Below are positions 9,270 to 18,400 of a stretch of DNA of 64,000 bases, one piece after another (the first letter of the stretch is position 1; every line of letters starts with the position of its first letter). A model generated the notes under the pieces. That model did not search any database. It saw only the letters and a program-made list of their open reading frames with translations, and had not been told where the DNA came from. Source of the DNA: Caballeronia temeraria (GTDB lineage: Bacteria > Pseudomonadota > Gammaproteobacteria > Burkholderiales > Burkholderiaceae); contig NZ_FCOI02000012.1 of NCBI RefSeq assembly GCF_001544795.2, positions 165,663 through 229,662 on the forward strand, given 5' to 3'. Both the position numbers and the translations under genes were made by a program.

Positions 9270-10280
9270 ATGTCCTACTTCCTGATTTCGCTCGATTTCG
9301 AACTGATGTGGGGCGTGCGCGACCATCGCACGATCGCTACGTACGGACAGAACATCCTCGGCGTGCGCGAGGCGATTCCGGCCATGCTCGCGATGTTCAC
9401 GAAGCATCGCGTGAAGGCGACGTGGGCGACGGTCGGCATGCTGCTCTTCGATAACAAGAGGGATCTGCTCGCGAATCTGCCCGACGTCCGGCCGACCTAC
9501 ACCGATACGAAGTTGAGCCCGTATGCGAACGGCTACCTCGATTCGATCGGCGCCGACGAGAAAAGCGATCCCTATCACTACGGTCTCTCGCTTGCTCGAC
9601 AGATCGTCGATACCGAAGGCAGCGAGCTCGCGAGCCACACGTTCTGCCATTACTACGCACTCGAAGCAGGGCAGAACAAGGCGCAGTTCGCAGCGGACAT
9701 GCAGGCATCCGTCGCGTCGATCCGGCGTCTCGCCGATCCGCCCGCGAGCATCGTGTTTCCGCGCAATCAGGTGAACAACGCATATCTCTCGGTGTGCGCG
9801 GAGCAGGGGCTCGTCGCATACCGCGGCACGGAGCGCAACTGGATGTATCGCGAGACCTCACGCGCCGACGAAGCCGCTGTACGCCGCGCGGCACGTCTCG
9901 CCGATGCGTACATCAATCTGTCGGGCGATCACGCGTTCGATCCGCGCCCTTCGCGCGGCCTTATCGACGTGCGCTCGAGCCGCTTCCTGCGTCCGTACGC
10001 GCGCAACAAGCGTGCGCTGGACTGGCTGCGCATTCATCGGATCAAGCAGTCGATGACGTCGGCGGCGCGCACGGGGCGCTCGTTTCACTTGTGGTGGCAT
10101 CCGCATAACTTCGGTGCGAATCTTGCCGAGAATCTCGCGGTTCTCGATGCGGTGCTCAAGCATCACGTGTACTTGAGAGAAACCTACGGCATGCGGCCCG
10201 CGACCATGGCGGAAGTCGCGCGGGCGGCGCAATCCGAAGAGAGCCGGCTTGCGGAAATGGAGTTCGGGTTGTTCGTTTGA
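9270..10280 (+). CDS. Polysaccharide deacetylase (NodB-homology family)
   Basis: A carbohydrate esterase family 4-type protein of 336 residues. The N-terminal LISLDFELMWGVRD carries the metal/catalytic Asp. The H-x3-H-like metal site is in ASHTFCHYYALE, and FPRNQVNNAYL and HLWWHPHNFG complete the active site. It lacks an obvious signal peptide, so it may act in the cytoplasm or be exported in another way. It likely removes N-acetyl groups from hexosamines of the polymer, as in PEL or PNAG. The start ATG at 9270 lies five bases after the polymerase stop, which makes the two genes one transcription unit. Confidence 0.88.
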   Translation: MSYFLISLDFELMWGVRDHRTIATYGQNILGVREAIPAMLAMFTKHRVKATWATVGMLLFDNKRDLLANLPDVRPTYTDTKLSPYANGYLDSIGADEKSDPYHYGLSLARQIVDTEGSELASHTFCHYYALEAGQNKAQFAADMQASVASIRRLADPPASIVFPRNQVNNAYLSVCAEQGLVAYRGTERNWMYRETSRADEAAVRRAARLADAYINLSGDHAFDPRPSRGLIDVRSSRFLRPYARNKRALDWLRIHRIKQSMTSAARTGRSFHLWWHPHNFGANLAENLAVLDAVLKHHVYLRETYGMRPATMAEVARAAQSEESRLAEMEFGLFV

Positions 10281-10334
10281 CGATGTAATCAGTAAAGCTA
10301 ACGATAAGACGCTAGAAAATGACCCGCACGGCGG

Positions 10335-10368
10335 GCGCAATGCAATGGCGATGACCATTGCATTGCGC
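10335..10368. repeat. Perfect 14-bp inverted repeat (stem-loop) between deacetylase and acyltransferase genes
   Basis: The arms GCGCAATGCAATGG (10335-10348) and CCATTGCATTGCGC (10355-10368) are exact reverse complements around a 6-base loop. The stem lies in the 130-base gap between two same-strand genes. No run of T follows, so it is not a classical Rho-independent terminator. It could be an mRNA-stabilising or attenuating hairpin, or a protein operator. Confidence 0.7.
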
Positions 10369-10410
10369 TGAAGCGTGCGCGGCACAAAAGAAGAAATTAG
10401 GGGAAGCGCG

Positions 10411-12348
10411 ATGAACTTTCGTAACGACATCAACGGCCTGCGCGCGTTCGCGGTTCTCGCGGTCGTCCTGTTCCACTTCGATGTGCCCGGCTTCAAGGGC
10501 GGCTTTCTCGGCGTCGACGTGTTCTTCGTCATCTCCGGTTATCTGATGACGAGCATCATCTTCAGACGCCTCTCGAAGGACCGGTTCTCGGTGCTCGAAT
10601 TCTATGGCGATCGCGCGCGGCGCATCATTCCGGCGCTCGCGTTTCTATGCTTCGCGCTCGGCGTGTTCGGCTGGCTCGTGTTCCTGCCTTCCGAGTTTCG
10701 TGCATTCGGCAAAGCGGTGGGATCGAGCCTCGGCTTCTTTTCGAATATCGTCTACTGGCGCGAAGCGGGCTATTTCGACACGCGTTCGCATCTGAAATGG
10801 CTGCTGCACACGTGGTCGCTTTCGGTGGAGTGGCAGTTCTATCTGCTGTATCCGCTCGGCATTCTGCTCGTGCGCAAGCTCTTCGGCCAACGCGGCACGG
10901 TGATCGCGCTCGTCGGCATGGCGCTCGCATCGTTGGCGGTGTGCGTCTATCTCTCCGATCCCACGAAATGGCCGACGGCCGCATTCTTCCTGCTGCCGAC
11001 GCGCGCATGGGAAATGCTCGCGGGCGGTCTCGTGTATCTGTTCCCGCTGACCGCAGGCAGACCTGCGCGCCGGGCGATGGAGTTCGCCGGTCTCGCGATG
11101 ATCGTATATGGCACGCTCACCTTCAACGAAAACTCCGCGTGGCCCGGCTATCTCGCGCTCGTGCCGGTGGCGGGCACCGCGCTCGTGATTCTCGCGGGAC
11201 GCAAGCATTCGATGTTCACGGGCAATCCGCTCGCGCAGTTCATCGGCAAGATTTCGTATTCGGTCTATCTGTGGCATTGGCCATTCGTCGTCGCGCTCAC
11301 GTACTTCGACAAGGAAGGTTCGCTGCACTGGCGCGTGGCCGGCATCGCGGGCGGCTTCGTGATGGGCTATCTGTCGTATGCGCTCGTCGAGTCGAAGACC
11401 AGAAGGCCGTCGGACCGTGGCGAAGCGCTCGCGTTCCCGCGTTTCATGACGCTGCGCCCGATTCTCGCGTTCACGCTGCTGCTCGCGATCGGCGGCGGCA
11501 GCATCTATGCGAGCCAAGGCGTGCCGAACCGCTTCGACCGTTCGGTGTTCATCGCCGATAGCGAGACGTACGACACGAATCCGCATCGCACGAAGTGTCA
11601 CATGATGATCGATCCGTGCGATGTCGCGAACCGGCAGAAGGAAAGCCGCGTGGTCGTGCTCGGCGACAGTCACGCGGAAGCGATTGCCGAAGCCGTCGTC
11701 GATGCCGTGCCCAACGGCAAGCCCGGCGATGTGCTGCTGATCACGATCGAAGGCTGCCCGACGATCTACGGCATTCGTCGCGGCAACGGCGACTGCTTCG
11801 ATCAGGACCGCAAGTACATCGATATTCTGAGCCGCGATCAGACCGCGAAGACGCCGGTGATCATCGCGAATCACTGGTCGCAATACTGGTCCGGTCCGAC
11901 GATGGACGACTTCGCGTTCGTCAATCCGGATCAGCCGGCGCAGACGTCGACGCCGTTCTCGACGGAGCAGTATCGCGAGCACTTGCTCTCGACCGTTTGC
12001 CGCATCTCGAAGATCCGCCCCGTTTATCTGGTGGAGCCGATCCCCGAGTTCGACTTCAATGTTCCGCTGACGCTCGCCCGCGAGAAGATGAGGGACCCGA
12101 AGGCGCCCGATCTGTCGATCAGCATGTCCGACTACGTCGCGCGTAACGGCGCGCTGCTGCAGGCGATGCGTCAGGCGCACGACCAGTGCGGCATCCATCT
12201 GCTCGACCCGCGTCCGTATCTGTGCCCGGACGGCAAGTGCATGGGTTCGCACGATGGCCGCCCGCTCTACTCGGACTACCATCACATGAGCGAATACGGC
12301 AACCGCTTCCTCGTGCCGATGTTCCGGCGCGTCTTCGAGCAGGGTTGA
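10411..12348 (+). CDS. OafA-type acyltransferase 3 with C-terminal SGNH domain
   Basis: A 645-residue membrane O-acyltransferase that transfers acyl (often acetyl) groups to the polysaccharide at the periplasmic face. The N-terminal domain begins with the hallmark FRNDINGLRAFAVLAVVLFH and FFVISGYLMTSII, followed by about ten helices. The C-terminal periplasmic SGNH domain has the GDSH block (VVLGDSHAEA) and a D-x-x-H-like end (SDYHHMSEYG). The start at 10411 has AGGGGAAG about 5 bases upstream. It is the last plus-strand gene of the cluster and is convergent with the flippase gene, only three bases away. The modification chemistry is inferred from the family. Confidence 0.93.
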   Translation: MNFRNDINGLRAFAVLAVVLFHFDVPGFKGGFLGVDVFFVISGYLMTSIIFRRLSKDRFSVLEFYGDRARRIIPALAFLCFALGVFGWLVFLPSEFRAFGKAVGSSLGFFSNIVYWREAGYFDTRSHLKWLLHTWSLSVEWQFYLLYPLGILLVRKLFGQRGTVIALVGMALASLAVCVYLSDPTKWPTAAFFLLPTRAWEMLAGGLVYLFPLTAGRPARRAMEFAGLAMIVYGTLTFNENSAWPGYLALVPVAGTALVILAGRKHSMFTGNPLAQFIGKISYSVYLWHWPFVVALTYFDKEGSLHWRVAGIAGGFVMGYLSYALVESKTRRPSDRGEALAFPRFMTLRPILAFTLLLAIGGGSIYASQGVPNRFDRSVFIADSETYDTNPHRTKCHMMIDPCDVANRQKESRVVVLGDSHAEAIAEAVVDAVPNGKPGDVLLITIEGCPTIYGIRRGNGDCFDQDRKYIDILSRDQTAKTPVIIANHWSQYWSGPTMDDFAFVNPDQPAQTSTPFSTEQYREHLLSTVCRISKIRPVYLVEPIPEFDFNVPLTLAREKMRDPKAPDLSISMSDYVARNGALLQAMRQAHDQCGIHLLDPRPYLCPDGKCMGSHDGRPLYSDYHHMSEYGNRFLVPMFRRVFEQG

Positions 12349-12351
12349 GTT

Positions 12352-13740
12352 CTATTGCGGCGTACCGGGATCGTCTTGCGCCTCATTGCCGGTGAATGGC
12401 GGCGCAAAGCGTGTCCAGAAGATGTAGCACGCGAGCACGGCCATCGCGCCGATGCCGGTGGCGAGCAGCACGCCCTGTGCGCCGTAGAAACGCACGAGAA
12501 TGACGTTGCCGATGATCTTGGTCGCGAAGCCGATCACCGATATGACCGAGATGGCGCGATAGCGCGTTTCGCTCGCGAACAACTGCACGAGCACGCACAT
12601 GCCGAAGTAGAACGGCACTTGCAACAGGCCGTAGCGAAAGAGCGTGGTGACGGCGATCGTATCGTCGGCGGTGAATGCGCCCTTCTGAAAGAGCAGCTTC
12701 ACGACATAGGGCGCGAGCGCATAGGCGAGGAGACTGCCGGTGAGGCCGAGCATCGTCATGATGCCGGACCACTTCAGCGCGGTGCTGCGCGCGCGCGCAT
12801 GATCGCCGCGATGCAGGATCTCCGCGAGAATCGGCAAGGTCGCGCGCGTGATCGCGAGCGCGCCCATGCTGAGGACGAGCGAGAGCAGCCGGTTCGCGTA
12901 GCCGAGCGTCGCGATGGCGCCGTCGCCCTGTTGCGCCATGAAGTACTGGTCGATGGGCAGCCACAAACTCGCGACCACCGCGCCGATCGCGAGCATGCCC
13001 ATCGAGCGGATCGTCGAAGGCCACTGCTTGGCGCGCACCGAGACGCGCGGCCGCGCGGGCATGGTATCGGCGCGTTTGGCCAGCACGCGCAGCCACGCGG
13101 CCTGCACCACGAAGCCGAGCGAGGTGCCCATGACGAGCGGAAAGATCGACTCGTTATTGCGCGCGGCGAGCACGAAGACGAGCAACCCGATGGCCGGCAC
13201 GCATTCCAGCAACGTGTTGATGTGCCTGCCCGACGCCTGCAGCCGCGACGACGAGATGCAGATCGTGAAGGTCAGCACGCCGACCGGCGTCATGCTGAGA
13301 ATCATCGCGCGGCACATGTCACGCGTGGATTCGGCGAGACTGCCCGCGATGACATTGGCGAGATAAGGCCAGAAAAGCCAGAGCAGGAGCGAGGACGCGA
13401 GACCGATGACGAGACCCGTGCCTTCGAGCTCGCCGAGGAAGCCGTTGTGCTGCGACTTGTCTTCCTTGAGCGAGACGAGCGTGGGAACGAGCAGCACCGC
13501 GAGCACGTTCGTGAGCATCGTCGGCAGCCAGGTGACGAGCGTGAGGGCGAACTGATAGGCGTCGACCGTGCCGCTGATGCCGTAGCGATACGCGATCGCC
13601 ATTTCCTTCGACGCGCCGATGCACTTCCCGGCGATGACGAAGATCAGCAGGACCACGGCGCTTCTGGCGATTCGCTTGTGATCCTGATGGACACCGCCGA
13701 GACGTCGTCTCACCGATTGCACTGCTGCACTCAGCACCAT
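12352..13740 (-). CDS. MurJ/MviN-like polysaccharide flippase (MOP superfamily)
   Basis: A 462-residue membrane protein with about 13-14 hydrophobic segments. It resembles MurJ/MviN lipid-linked oligosaccharide flippases (AGKCIGASKEMAIAYRYG near the N terminus; GALAITRATLPILAEI; LLFQKGAFTADDT, a signature of MurJ proteins). It is shorter than housekeeping MurJ and sits in the exopolysaccharide locus, so it probably serves as the Wzx-type flippase. The frame is open further upstream to 14013, but the ATG at 13740 has a good AGGAGAGG ribosome site just before it. The gene is on the opposite strand to the main cluster and downstream of the acetyltransferase at 13910-14473. Confidence 0.85.
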   Translation of the reverse strand: MVLSAAVQSVRRRLGGVHQDHKRIARSAVVLLIFVIAGKCIGASKEMAIAYRYGISGTVDAYQFALTLVTWLPTMLTNVLAVLLVPTLVSLKEDKSQHNGFLGELEGTGLVIGLASSLLLWLFWPYLANVIAGSLAESTRDMCRAMILSMTPVGVLTFTICISSSRLQASGRHINTLLECVPAIGLLVFVLAARNNESIFPLVMGTSLGFVVQAAWLRVLAKRADTMPARPRVSVRAKQWPSTIRSMGMLAIGAVVASLWLPIDQYFMAQQGDGAIATLGYANRLLSLVLSMGALAITRATLPILAEILHRGDHARARSTALKWSGIMTMLGLTGSLLAYALAPYVVKLLFQKGAFTADDTIAVTTLFRYGLLQVPFYFGMCVLVQLFASETRYRAISVISVIGFATKIIGNVILVRFYGAQGVLLATGIGAMAVLACYIFWTRFAPPFTGNEAQDDPGTPQ

Positions 13741-13909
13741 TCCTCTCCTGCGTGGGAGCCGCTCGTCGCGTGGCCCGTCCTCGACGAAATCACCAGACGA
13801 CGAAAGACGCGAAGGCCGGCGGCTTTCGCGCGAGAGAGAAGAGCGTGCAGGAAAACGGGCGGCGTGACTGTTCGCTAAGGCACCCCGCAGTGCCGATGAA
13901 GCGCGTCCT

Positions 13910-14473
13910 TCATGCCGCGCTCGCGGGCCACGGACGCATGATGTAGCGCGCCGCCCGGTGCAGCGTGGCATCGTCGGTGAGAATGCGCGCCGGACAGCCC
14001 GCCACGGTGACATTGGGCGGAATGTCCTTCGTCACGATGCTGCCCGCGCCGATCGTGACGTTATCGCCGATGACCACGTCCTCCACAATGCAGACGTTCG
14101 GCCCGATATACACGTTGTCGCCGATGGTCGCCGCCTTGCCTTCGTTCGATCCGATCGTCACGCCCTGGGAGATGTTGCAGTTCGCGCCGATGACAGCCGT
14201 CGGATTGACCGCGATCGTGCCGATATGACTGATATAAAAGCCCGGACCGATCTTCGTGCGCGGGCTGATCACGAAGCCGAAGCGCCGCTGCTTCAGGCGC
14301 ACGATGTGGTTGAGCACGAGGCTCACGGGCCGCGACGACGCCGCGCTCGCCAGCCGCAGCCAGAACATGTAGTTGAAGCCCTCGTTGAGCATCAGTTGCT
14401 CCATGAGCGCCATCAGGCTGTACTCGCCGGTGTAGCGATAGAGATCGCTTTTGATCAGGTCGAAGGTCTTCAT
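13910..14473 (-). CDS. Serine O-acetyltransferase-like hexapeptide acetyltransferase
   Basis: A 187-residue left-handed beta-helix acetyltransferase. It begins MKTFDLIKSDLYRYTGEYS, then shows hexapeptide repeats (GPGFYISHIGTIAVNPTAVI, IGPNVCIVEDVVIGDN, VTIGAGSIVTKDIPPNVTV). This subtype, annotated as CysE-like, is common in exopolysaccharide clusters, where it acetylates a sugar or sugar precursor rather than serine. It lacks the long N-terminal helical domain of true CysE. It is transcribed divergently from the AT-rich region that precedes the beta-helix lipoprotein gene, and reads toward the flippase gene 169 bases away. The substrate is not evident. Confidence 0.85.
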   Translation of the reverse strand: MKTFDLIKSDLYRYTGEYSLMALMEQLMLNEGFNYMFWLRLASAASSRPVSLVLNHIVRLKQRRFGFVISPRTKIGPGFYISHIGTIAVNPTAVIGANCNISQGVTIGSNEGKAATIGDNVYIGPNVCIVEDVVIGDNVTIGAGSIVTKDIPPNVTVAGCPARILTDDATLHRAARYIMRPWPASAA

Positions 14474-15602
14474 CGCAGCGGATCCGCTGGTTTGCGTAAT
14501 TTCTTGTAATACCTCGGGCCGTAATCGGCGCTCCCGTCGTGCGCGCGGCGAACGACGTCAGCCTGAGAGTAGAACAGTTGTCCGGAATTTTCGGTGCGAA
14601 AAGGAACATATGACCGAAACGCAAAAGGAAAGGATTTTCAATCCGGCGATTTTCTTCTGATGAATAAATCGATCTTCTTTAATCAGATCATTAGAATCTG
14701 ATCCGTATGGCCGGCAACACGCGGCAGAACGGCAGTTTCAACCACCCTCGTAGAAACCCGATAGGGGTTACTACTGTAGGGTCTTTTGTCTTTTGAATAA
14801 AAAAATTTTTGAGGCAGCACTTACAAAATCGGGAGACCGGTAAAAAAAGCGCTCAGCGCAGCTTACTTACATGTAATTTTGGCAATAAAGACCTGCGCGA
14901 CGGACGGTTTTGGTGCGTGCGGTCTTAACCGTCAGCGGGCTAGGCGATCAATAAAGCGAAACGATGTCGCCAACTGTGCCCGTTTCGGCATACGAAAGGC
15001 GCCCCGTCAGCCCTTACGGGGCCTCCCGGCACGATCTGGCACGCAATCCGGGAGTGATCGTTCGTATGGCGAAAATCTAATCTTCATAAGAATATTAATC
15101 GTCGTATTGAATGCGGATTAAAGTGGTGTTATTCATCTACGGTATTAACATTTAAAAACGCGTAGATTAATTCACTCTTGGCGGATTAAAAGAGAAAACA
15201 GTCAGCATTAAAGTCGCGAAAAAGGAAAATAAAAAGTTACAAGCGTACATTTAGTAACAAGTGTCGGGTAGAAGCGCCTGGTAACAATCTGTAGTATTTA
15301 AAAAAGACGGTAATTACTGCCGTCGAGACTTAGTGCCCATCAGCCCGTTCGCGGGACCATCGGGTACGAGGTGAATGGTTCATCCGGATATCTGGTTTTT
15401 CCAATCCCGAAGTCGCCCTGTTTTTCGCCGAGATGCCTTTCGGAGTCGCCGTGTGCGGCTGTGGAACGCTGGCCGGCGCAATCGTTTGCGCCTGCTTGAC
15501 TTGCGTTGGTTATCTCATTGCCCATAAAGAAACGTTGCGTGCGGCCGTTGCCGCAAGAACGGGTTCGCCCGTCGAGAACGCACGATCAAACCGGAAAGAC
15601 TC
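14474..15602. promoter_or_regulatory. AT-rich 1.1-kb intergenic region with several inverted repeats
   Basis: No convincing gene lies here. The base composition falls well below the surrounding DNA, especially at 14640-14880 and 15070-15320. I see four short inverted repeats: ATCAGAT at 14682-14688 with ATCTGAT at 14696-14702; GCCCCGT at 15001-15007 with ACGGGGC at 15016-15022; ATCTACG at 15135-15141 with CGTAGAT at 15161-15167; and GACGG at 15306-15310 with CCGTC at 15320-15324. GCGGATTAAA recurs near 15114 and 15182. The region separates divergent genes (acetyltransferase left, beta-helix lipoprotein right) and is a likely control region with binding sites for H-NS-like or specific regulators. 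Exact promoters cannot be assigned. Confidence 0.6.
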
Positions 15603-16814
15603 ATGCTTTCGAATAACACTCAGGCAGACACCCAGGCAGACAACACCGTCGTCGACTCCCGCATCGCAACCCGTCGCAAGCTGCTGACCTCGCTCATCGC
15701 GGGCAGCGGCGCCTTCGTTCTCGCCGCCTGCGGCGGCGGCGGCGACAACTCGGTCGCTGATTCGGTCGCAGATCGCTGGAGAAAGCGCAACACCGGCAGC
15801 GGCGCCTCCCCGGCGACGCCCGCAAGCTCGGCCTCGTCGGCCAGCGCCACGACGACGGCGAGCGCGCCCGCCGCGGCCAGCTCGACGAACGCCGCCAGCA
15901 CCAGCACCGCCGGCACCATCGCTGCTTCGTCGTTCGGCGTGAAGGCCGATGGCAAGACCAACGACCGCGCCGCGCTGCAGGCCGCCATCGACGGTTCTGT
16001 CGGCCAGATTCTCGTGATCTCGGGTCAGGTCCGCATGGACACGACCGGTCTGAAGCTGCGCACGAACAGCCACATCCGCTTCGCGTCGGGCGCTTCGATC
16101 AAGCTGCTGCCGCACAACGCCGACATCTATCAGATGATGCTCATCGAAGACGTGAGCAACGTCATCGTCGAGAATGCGTATCTCGACGGCAGCAAGGAGC
16201 TGAATTCGGCTTCGGGCGGCGAGCACGGCATGGGCTTCTCGATCATCGGCGGCCAGAACGTGCACCTGATCGCGCCGACCACGATCAACACGTGGGGCGA
16301 CGGCATCTACATCAACGACAGCCAGACGAAGAAGAACACGCCGACGTACAACCTGCTCGTCGACAACCACAAAGCCGACGGCTGCCGCCGTCAGGGCGTG
16401 TCGATCATCTCGGGCGACACGATCACGTTCAACAGCCCGGTGTGGCAGAACATCAACGGCACGGCGCCGGCATGCGGTCTCGATTTCGAACCGAACGACA
16501 ACTCGGCCGTGTTCAAGAGCATCACGATCAACAGCCCGACGACGGCGAACTGCAAGGGCGGCGGCATCAACGTGTGGTTCGGCTCGCTGCCGGGTCCGAT
16601 CAGCAAGACGGTCACGATCGCGATCAACAACCACGTCGACACGACGAGCCAGGGCGGTTCGTTCGCTGTGCAGGGTCTGTCGCTCAACGGCTACATCGTG
16701 AACGGCCAGATCAGCAGCACGAATCCGAAGTGGAAGTACCCGCTGATCGTCGAGCAGTGGGACAACAACGGTCCGCGGATCAACGTTCAGAATCCGACGA
16801 TCGTCAAGTCGTAA
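15603..16814 (+). CDS. Beta-helix (pectate-lyase-like) lipoprotein, paralogue of the protein at 7114
   Basis: A 403-residue protein with a lipoprotein signal: RRKLLTSLIAGSGAFVLAAC gives a lipobox ending at a Cys near residue 39, followed by GGGG. A Ser/Ala/Thr-rich linker (about residues 60-105) then leads to a Pectate_lyase_3 domain starting SFGVKADGKTNDRAAL. It is therefore predicted to be anchored in the outer or inner membrane while the paralogue at 7114 carries a Tat-like signal. Shared blocks include GASIKLLPHN, DGSKELN, WGDGIYI and CRRQGVSIISG. The ATG at 15603 has only a weak GGAAAG site. It stands alone behind a large AT-rich leader and ends at a strong terminator, so it is probably regulated separately. 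Lyase activity is inferred. Confidence 0.88.
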   Translation: MLSNNTQADTQADNTVVDSRIATRRKLLTSLIAGSGAFVLAACGGGGDNSVADSVADRWRKRNTGSGASPATPASSASSASATTTASAPAAASSTNAASTSTAGTIAASSFGVKADGKTNDRAALQAAIDGSVGQILVISGQVRMDTTGLKLRTNSHIRFASGASIKLLPHNADIYQMMLIEDVSNVIVENAYLDGSKELNSASGGEHGMGFSIIGGQNVHLIAPTTINTWGDGIYINDSQTKKNTPTYNLLVDNHKADGCRRQGVSIISGDTITFNSPVWQNINGTAPACGLDFEPNDNSAVFKSITINSPTTANCKGGGINVWFGSLPGPISKTVTIAINNHVDTTSQGGSFAVQGLSLNGYIVNGQISSTNPKWKYPLIVEQWDNNGPRINVQNPTIVKS

Positions 16815-16831
16815 TCGGCGACGAAAGGAAC

Positions 16832-16868
16832 AACGCCATGCGGGAAGGTTTTCCGCATGGCGTTTTTT
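16832..16868 (+). terminator. Rho-independent terminator after the beta-helix lipoprotein gene
   Basis: A 12-bp perfect stem, AACGCCATGCGG (16832-16843) pairing with CCGCATGGCGTT (16853-16864), is followed by a run of T. It lies 17 bases after the stop and before the convergent SGNH hydrolase gene. Confidence 0.92.
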
Positions 16869-16882
16869 GCTTTTCGCGCCGC

Positions 16883-18094
16883 TTACTTGAACCAGCCGAG
16901 ATTCACCGAATTGGCGATGGCCTGCAAGCCCGCCTGATTCGGGTGCAGATGGTCGCCGCTGTCGTACGCGCCGAGCATCGCCGGCGGATTGGCCGGATCG
17001 CCTAGCGCGGCGGCCTGATCGAGCACGGCGTCGCAGCCGCTATCGGATGTCGCGACGAACGCGTTGACCGCCGCGCGCGTCGCCTCGATGTCCGCCGTCC
17101 ACGACGACACGCCCTCGAACGGCGTGAGCGTCGAGCAGATCACCTTGACGCCCGCCGCGTGCGCGCTCTGCGTCAGTTGCGCGAACGCGCTCTCCAGGCG
17201 CGCGGCGGTCGGTGGCGAGCCGCCGATCAGGTTGTTCACGGCGTCGTCGGAAATGATGACCCACTTGACGTTGTACTGGTCGAGCACGTCGCGCTGAAAG
17301 CGCGTGAGGCCTGCATCGCCGGCGCCGTTCGTGAAGAAATCGTTGCCGGAGATGCCCTGATTCAACACGCCGATCGTCATGCCGGCCTGCTGCAAACGCG
17401 CGGCCAGCAGATCGGGCCAGCGGCCGTTGGTGTTCGGCGACGAAGCGATGCCGTCCGTGATCGACGCGCCGAACGCGACCACCGTGCCCGTCGTGCTGGC
17501 GTTCTGCACGACGACATCGGTGAGGAAGTAGTAGGACTGCGCGCCGAGCGCATTCACCACGCCGCCGGTGAACTCGGTGTCGGCGCTCACGTCGCCGGGC
17601 GCGATGTACACGTCCTGCAGGCCTTCGATGTGACCGGTCGTTTCCATCGGCGTCTGTTGCGGAAGATAGGCGCTGACGACGATGTCCGTGAGCGCGGGCA
17701 CCTGAAAGGCGACCGGATCGCTCATCATCACGCGGCCCGGCGGGATCGTGACGAAGGACTGACCGCTGAATGTGACGGCCTTGTCGGTGCCGGCCACGGT
17801 GCGCTTGCCGCTCGCCCGCAATGCGATGTGCACGTCGCCGATCACGAGCGGGTCGCTGCCGTACTGATTCGAAAATTGCACGCCGACGGCCGTCCCGCCG
17901 ATGCTCGTGTGCACGACCTGCCGAATCGTCTGATTGTTGAAGCCGCCGTCGCCGGTGATCATCGGCGCGGTGCTCCAGGTGCCGGTCCACGGCAAGGTGG
18001 CGCTGATGCTCTGCGCGAAACTGGACGATGCAACGGGCAAGGTGAGCGCCGTGGCCACGAGGGCTCGCCTGAGGCGAGGAAATCGCTTGTTCAA
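16883..18094 (-). CDS. Secreted SGNH/GDSL-family hydrolase
   Basis: A 403-residue protein with a Sec signal peptide (RRALVATALTLPVASSSFAQ, cleaved after AQ near residue 28). It has an N-terminal beta-domain and a C-terminal SGNH hydrolase domain. The Ser block is VVAFGASITDG, an Asn-containing block follows (NQGISGNDFF), and the terminal Asp-His is in DSGDHLHPNQAGLQAIA. This arrangement matches carbohydrate esterases and lipases of the GDSL type that work outside the cytoplasm. Its location next to the exopolysaccharide locus suggests deacylation of the polymer, but this is inference. It is convergent with the beta-helix lipoprotein gene and read from a promoter in the 18095-18400 gap. Confidence 0.88.
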   Translation of the reverse strand: MNKRFPRLRRALVATALTLPVASSSFAQSISATLPWTGTWSTAPMITGDGGFNNQTIRQVVHTSIGGTAVGVQFSNQYGSDPLVIGDVHIALRASGKRTVAGTDKAVTFSGQSFVTIPPGRVMMSDPVAFQVPALTDIVVSAYLPQQTPMETTGHIEGLQDVYIAPGDVSADTEFTGGVVNALGAQSYYFLTDVVVQNASTTGTVVAFGASITDGIASSPNTNGRWPDLLAARLQQAGMTIGVLNQGISGNDFFTNGAGDAGLTRFQRDVLDQYNVKWVIISDDAVNNLIGGSPPTAARLESAFAQLTQSAHAAGVKVICSTLTPFEGVSSWTADIEATRAAVNAFVATSDSGCDAVLDQAAALGDPANPPAMLGAYDSGDHLHPNQAGLQAIANSVNLGWFK

Positions 18095-18400
18095 CTTGTT
18101 CTCCGAAACCCAGTCGGGTAGAAAGTGGACGGTTTCGCGTCACGCGAAGGCCGTCTGCGGTAAGGGGAAGCTCGGCGGGACCGGTTTCCACTCGTTTGAC
18201 CGGCGTGTGTGGCCACATCACGCCGTTGTGCGCGGCGAAATCGTGCGTTGCTCTGTTTCGCCTTGGTGAATCGGAGCACCATTTGCGCGCGTGAACTGTG
18301 CGCGCACGCTCATATCGGAGGAAAGCCGATTTTTTGCATGGATACGCTGCAACTAACCGTCTCGTTCTGACGCCCGCTTCATATGCGGGCATCGTGAACG
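18095..18400. other. Intergenic gap, promoter side of the SGNH hydrolase gene
   Basis: This 306-base stretch lies between the 3' end of the penicillin-binding protein gene and the start of the SGNH hydrolase gene, both on the minus strand. I see no convincing gene. A short hairpin (GCCCGC at 18373-18378 with GCGGGC at 18386-18391) follows the penicillin-binding protein stop in its reading direction but has no T run, so it is at best a weak terminator. The promoter of the hydrolase gene should lie here. Confidence 0.45.

Noticed and set aside
8265..10280. A 671-codon open frame fused to the polysaccharide deacetylase
   Set aside because: The first 335 codons are out of frame with the EpsG-type polymerase gene, which is well supported. 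The deacetylase starts at 9270.
14610..14660. A 16-residue frame with AAGGA upstream in the AT-rich region
   Set aside because: Too short to support without conservation or expression data. It may be a leader peptide, but nothing downstream is regulated in that direction nearby.
15433..15687. An 84-codon frame upstream of the beta-helix lipoprotein gene
   Set aside because: It overlaps the lipoprotein start in another frame, lacks a good ribosome site, and its second half is only a shadow of the real gene.
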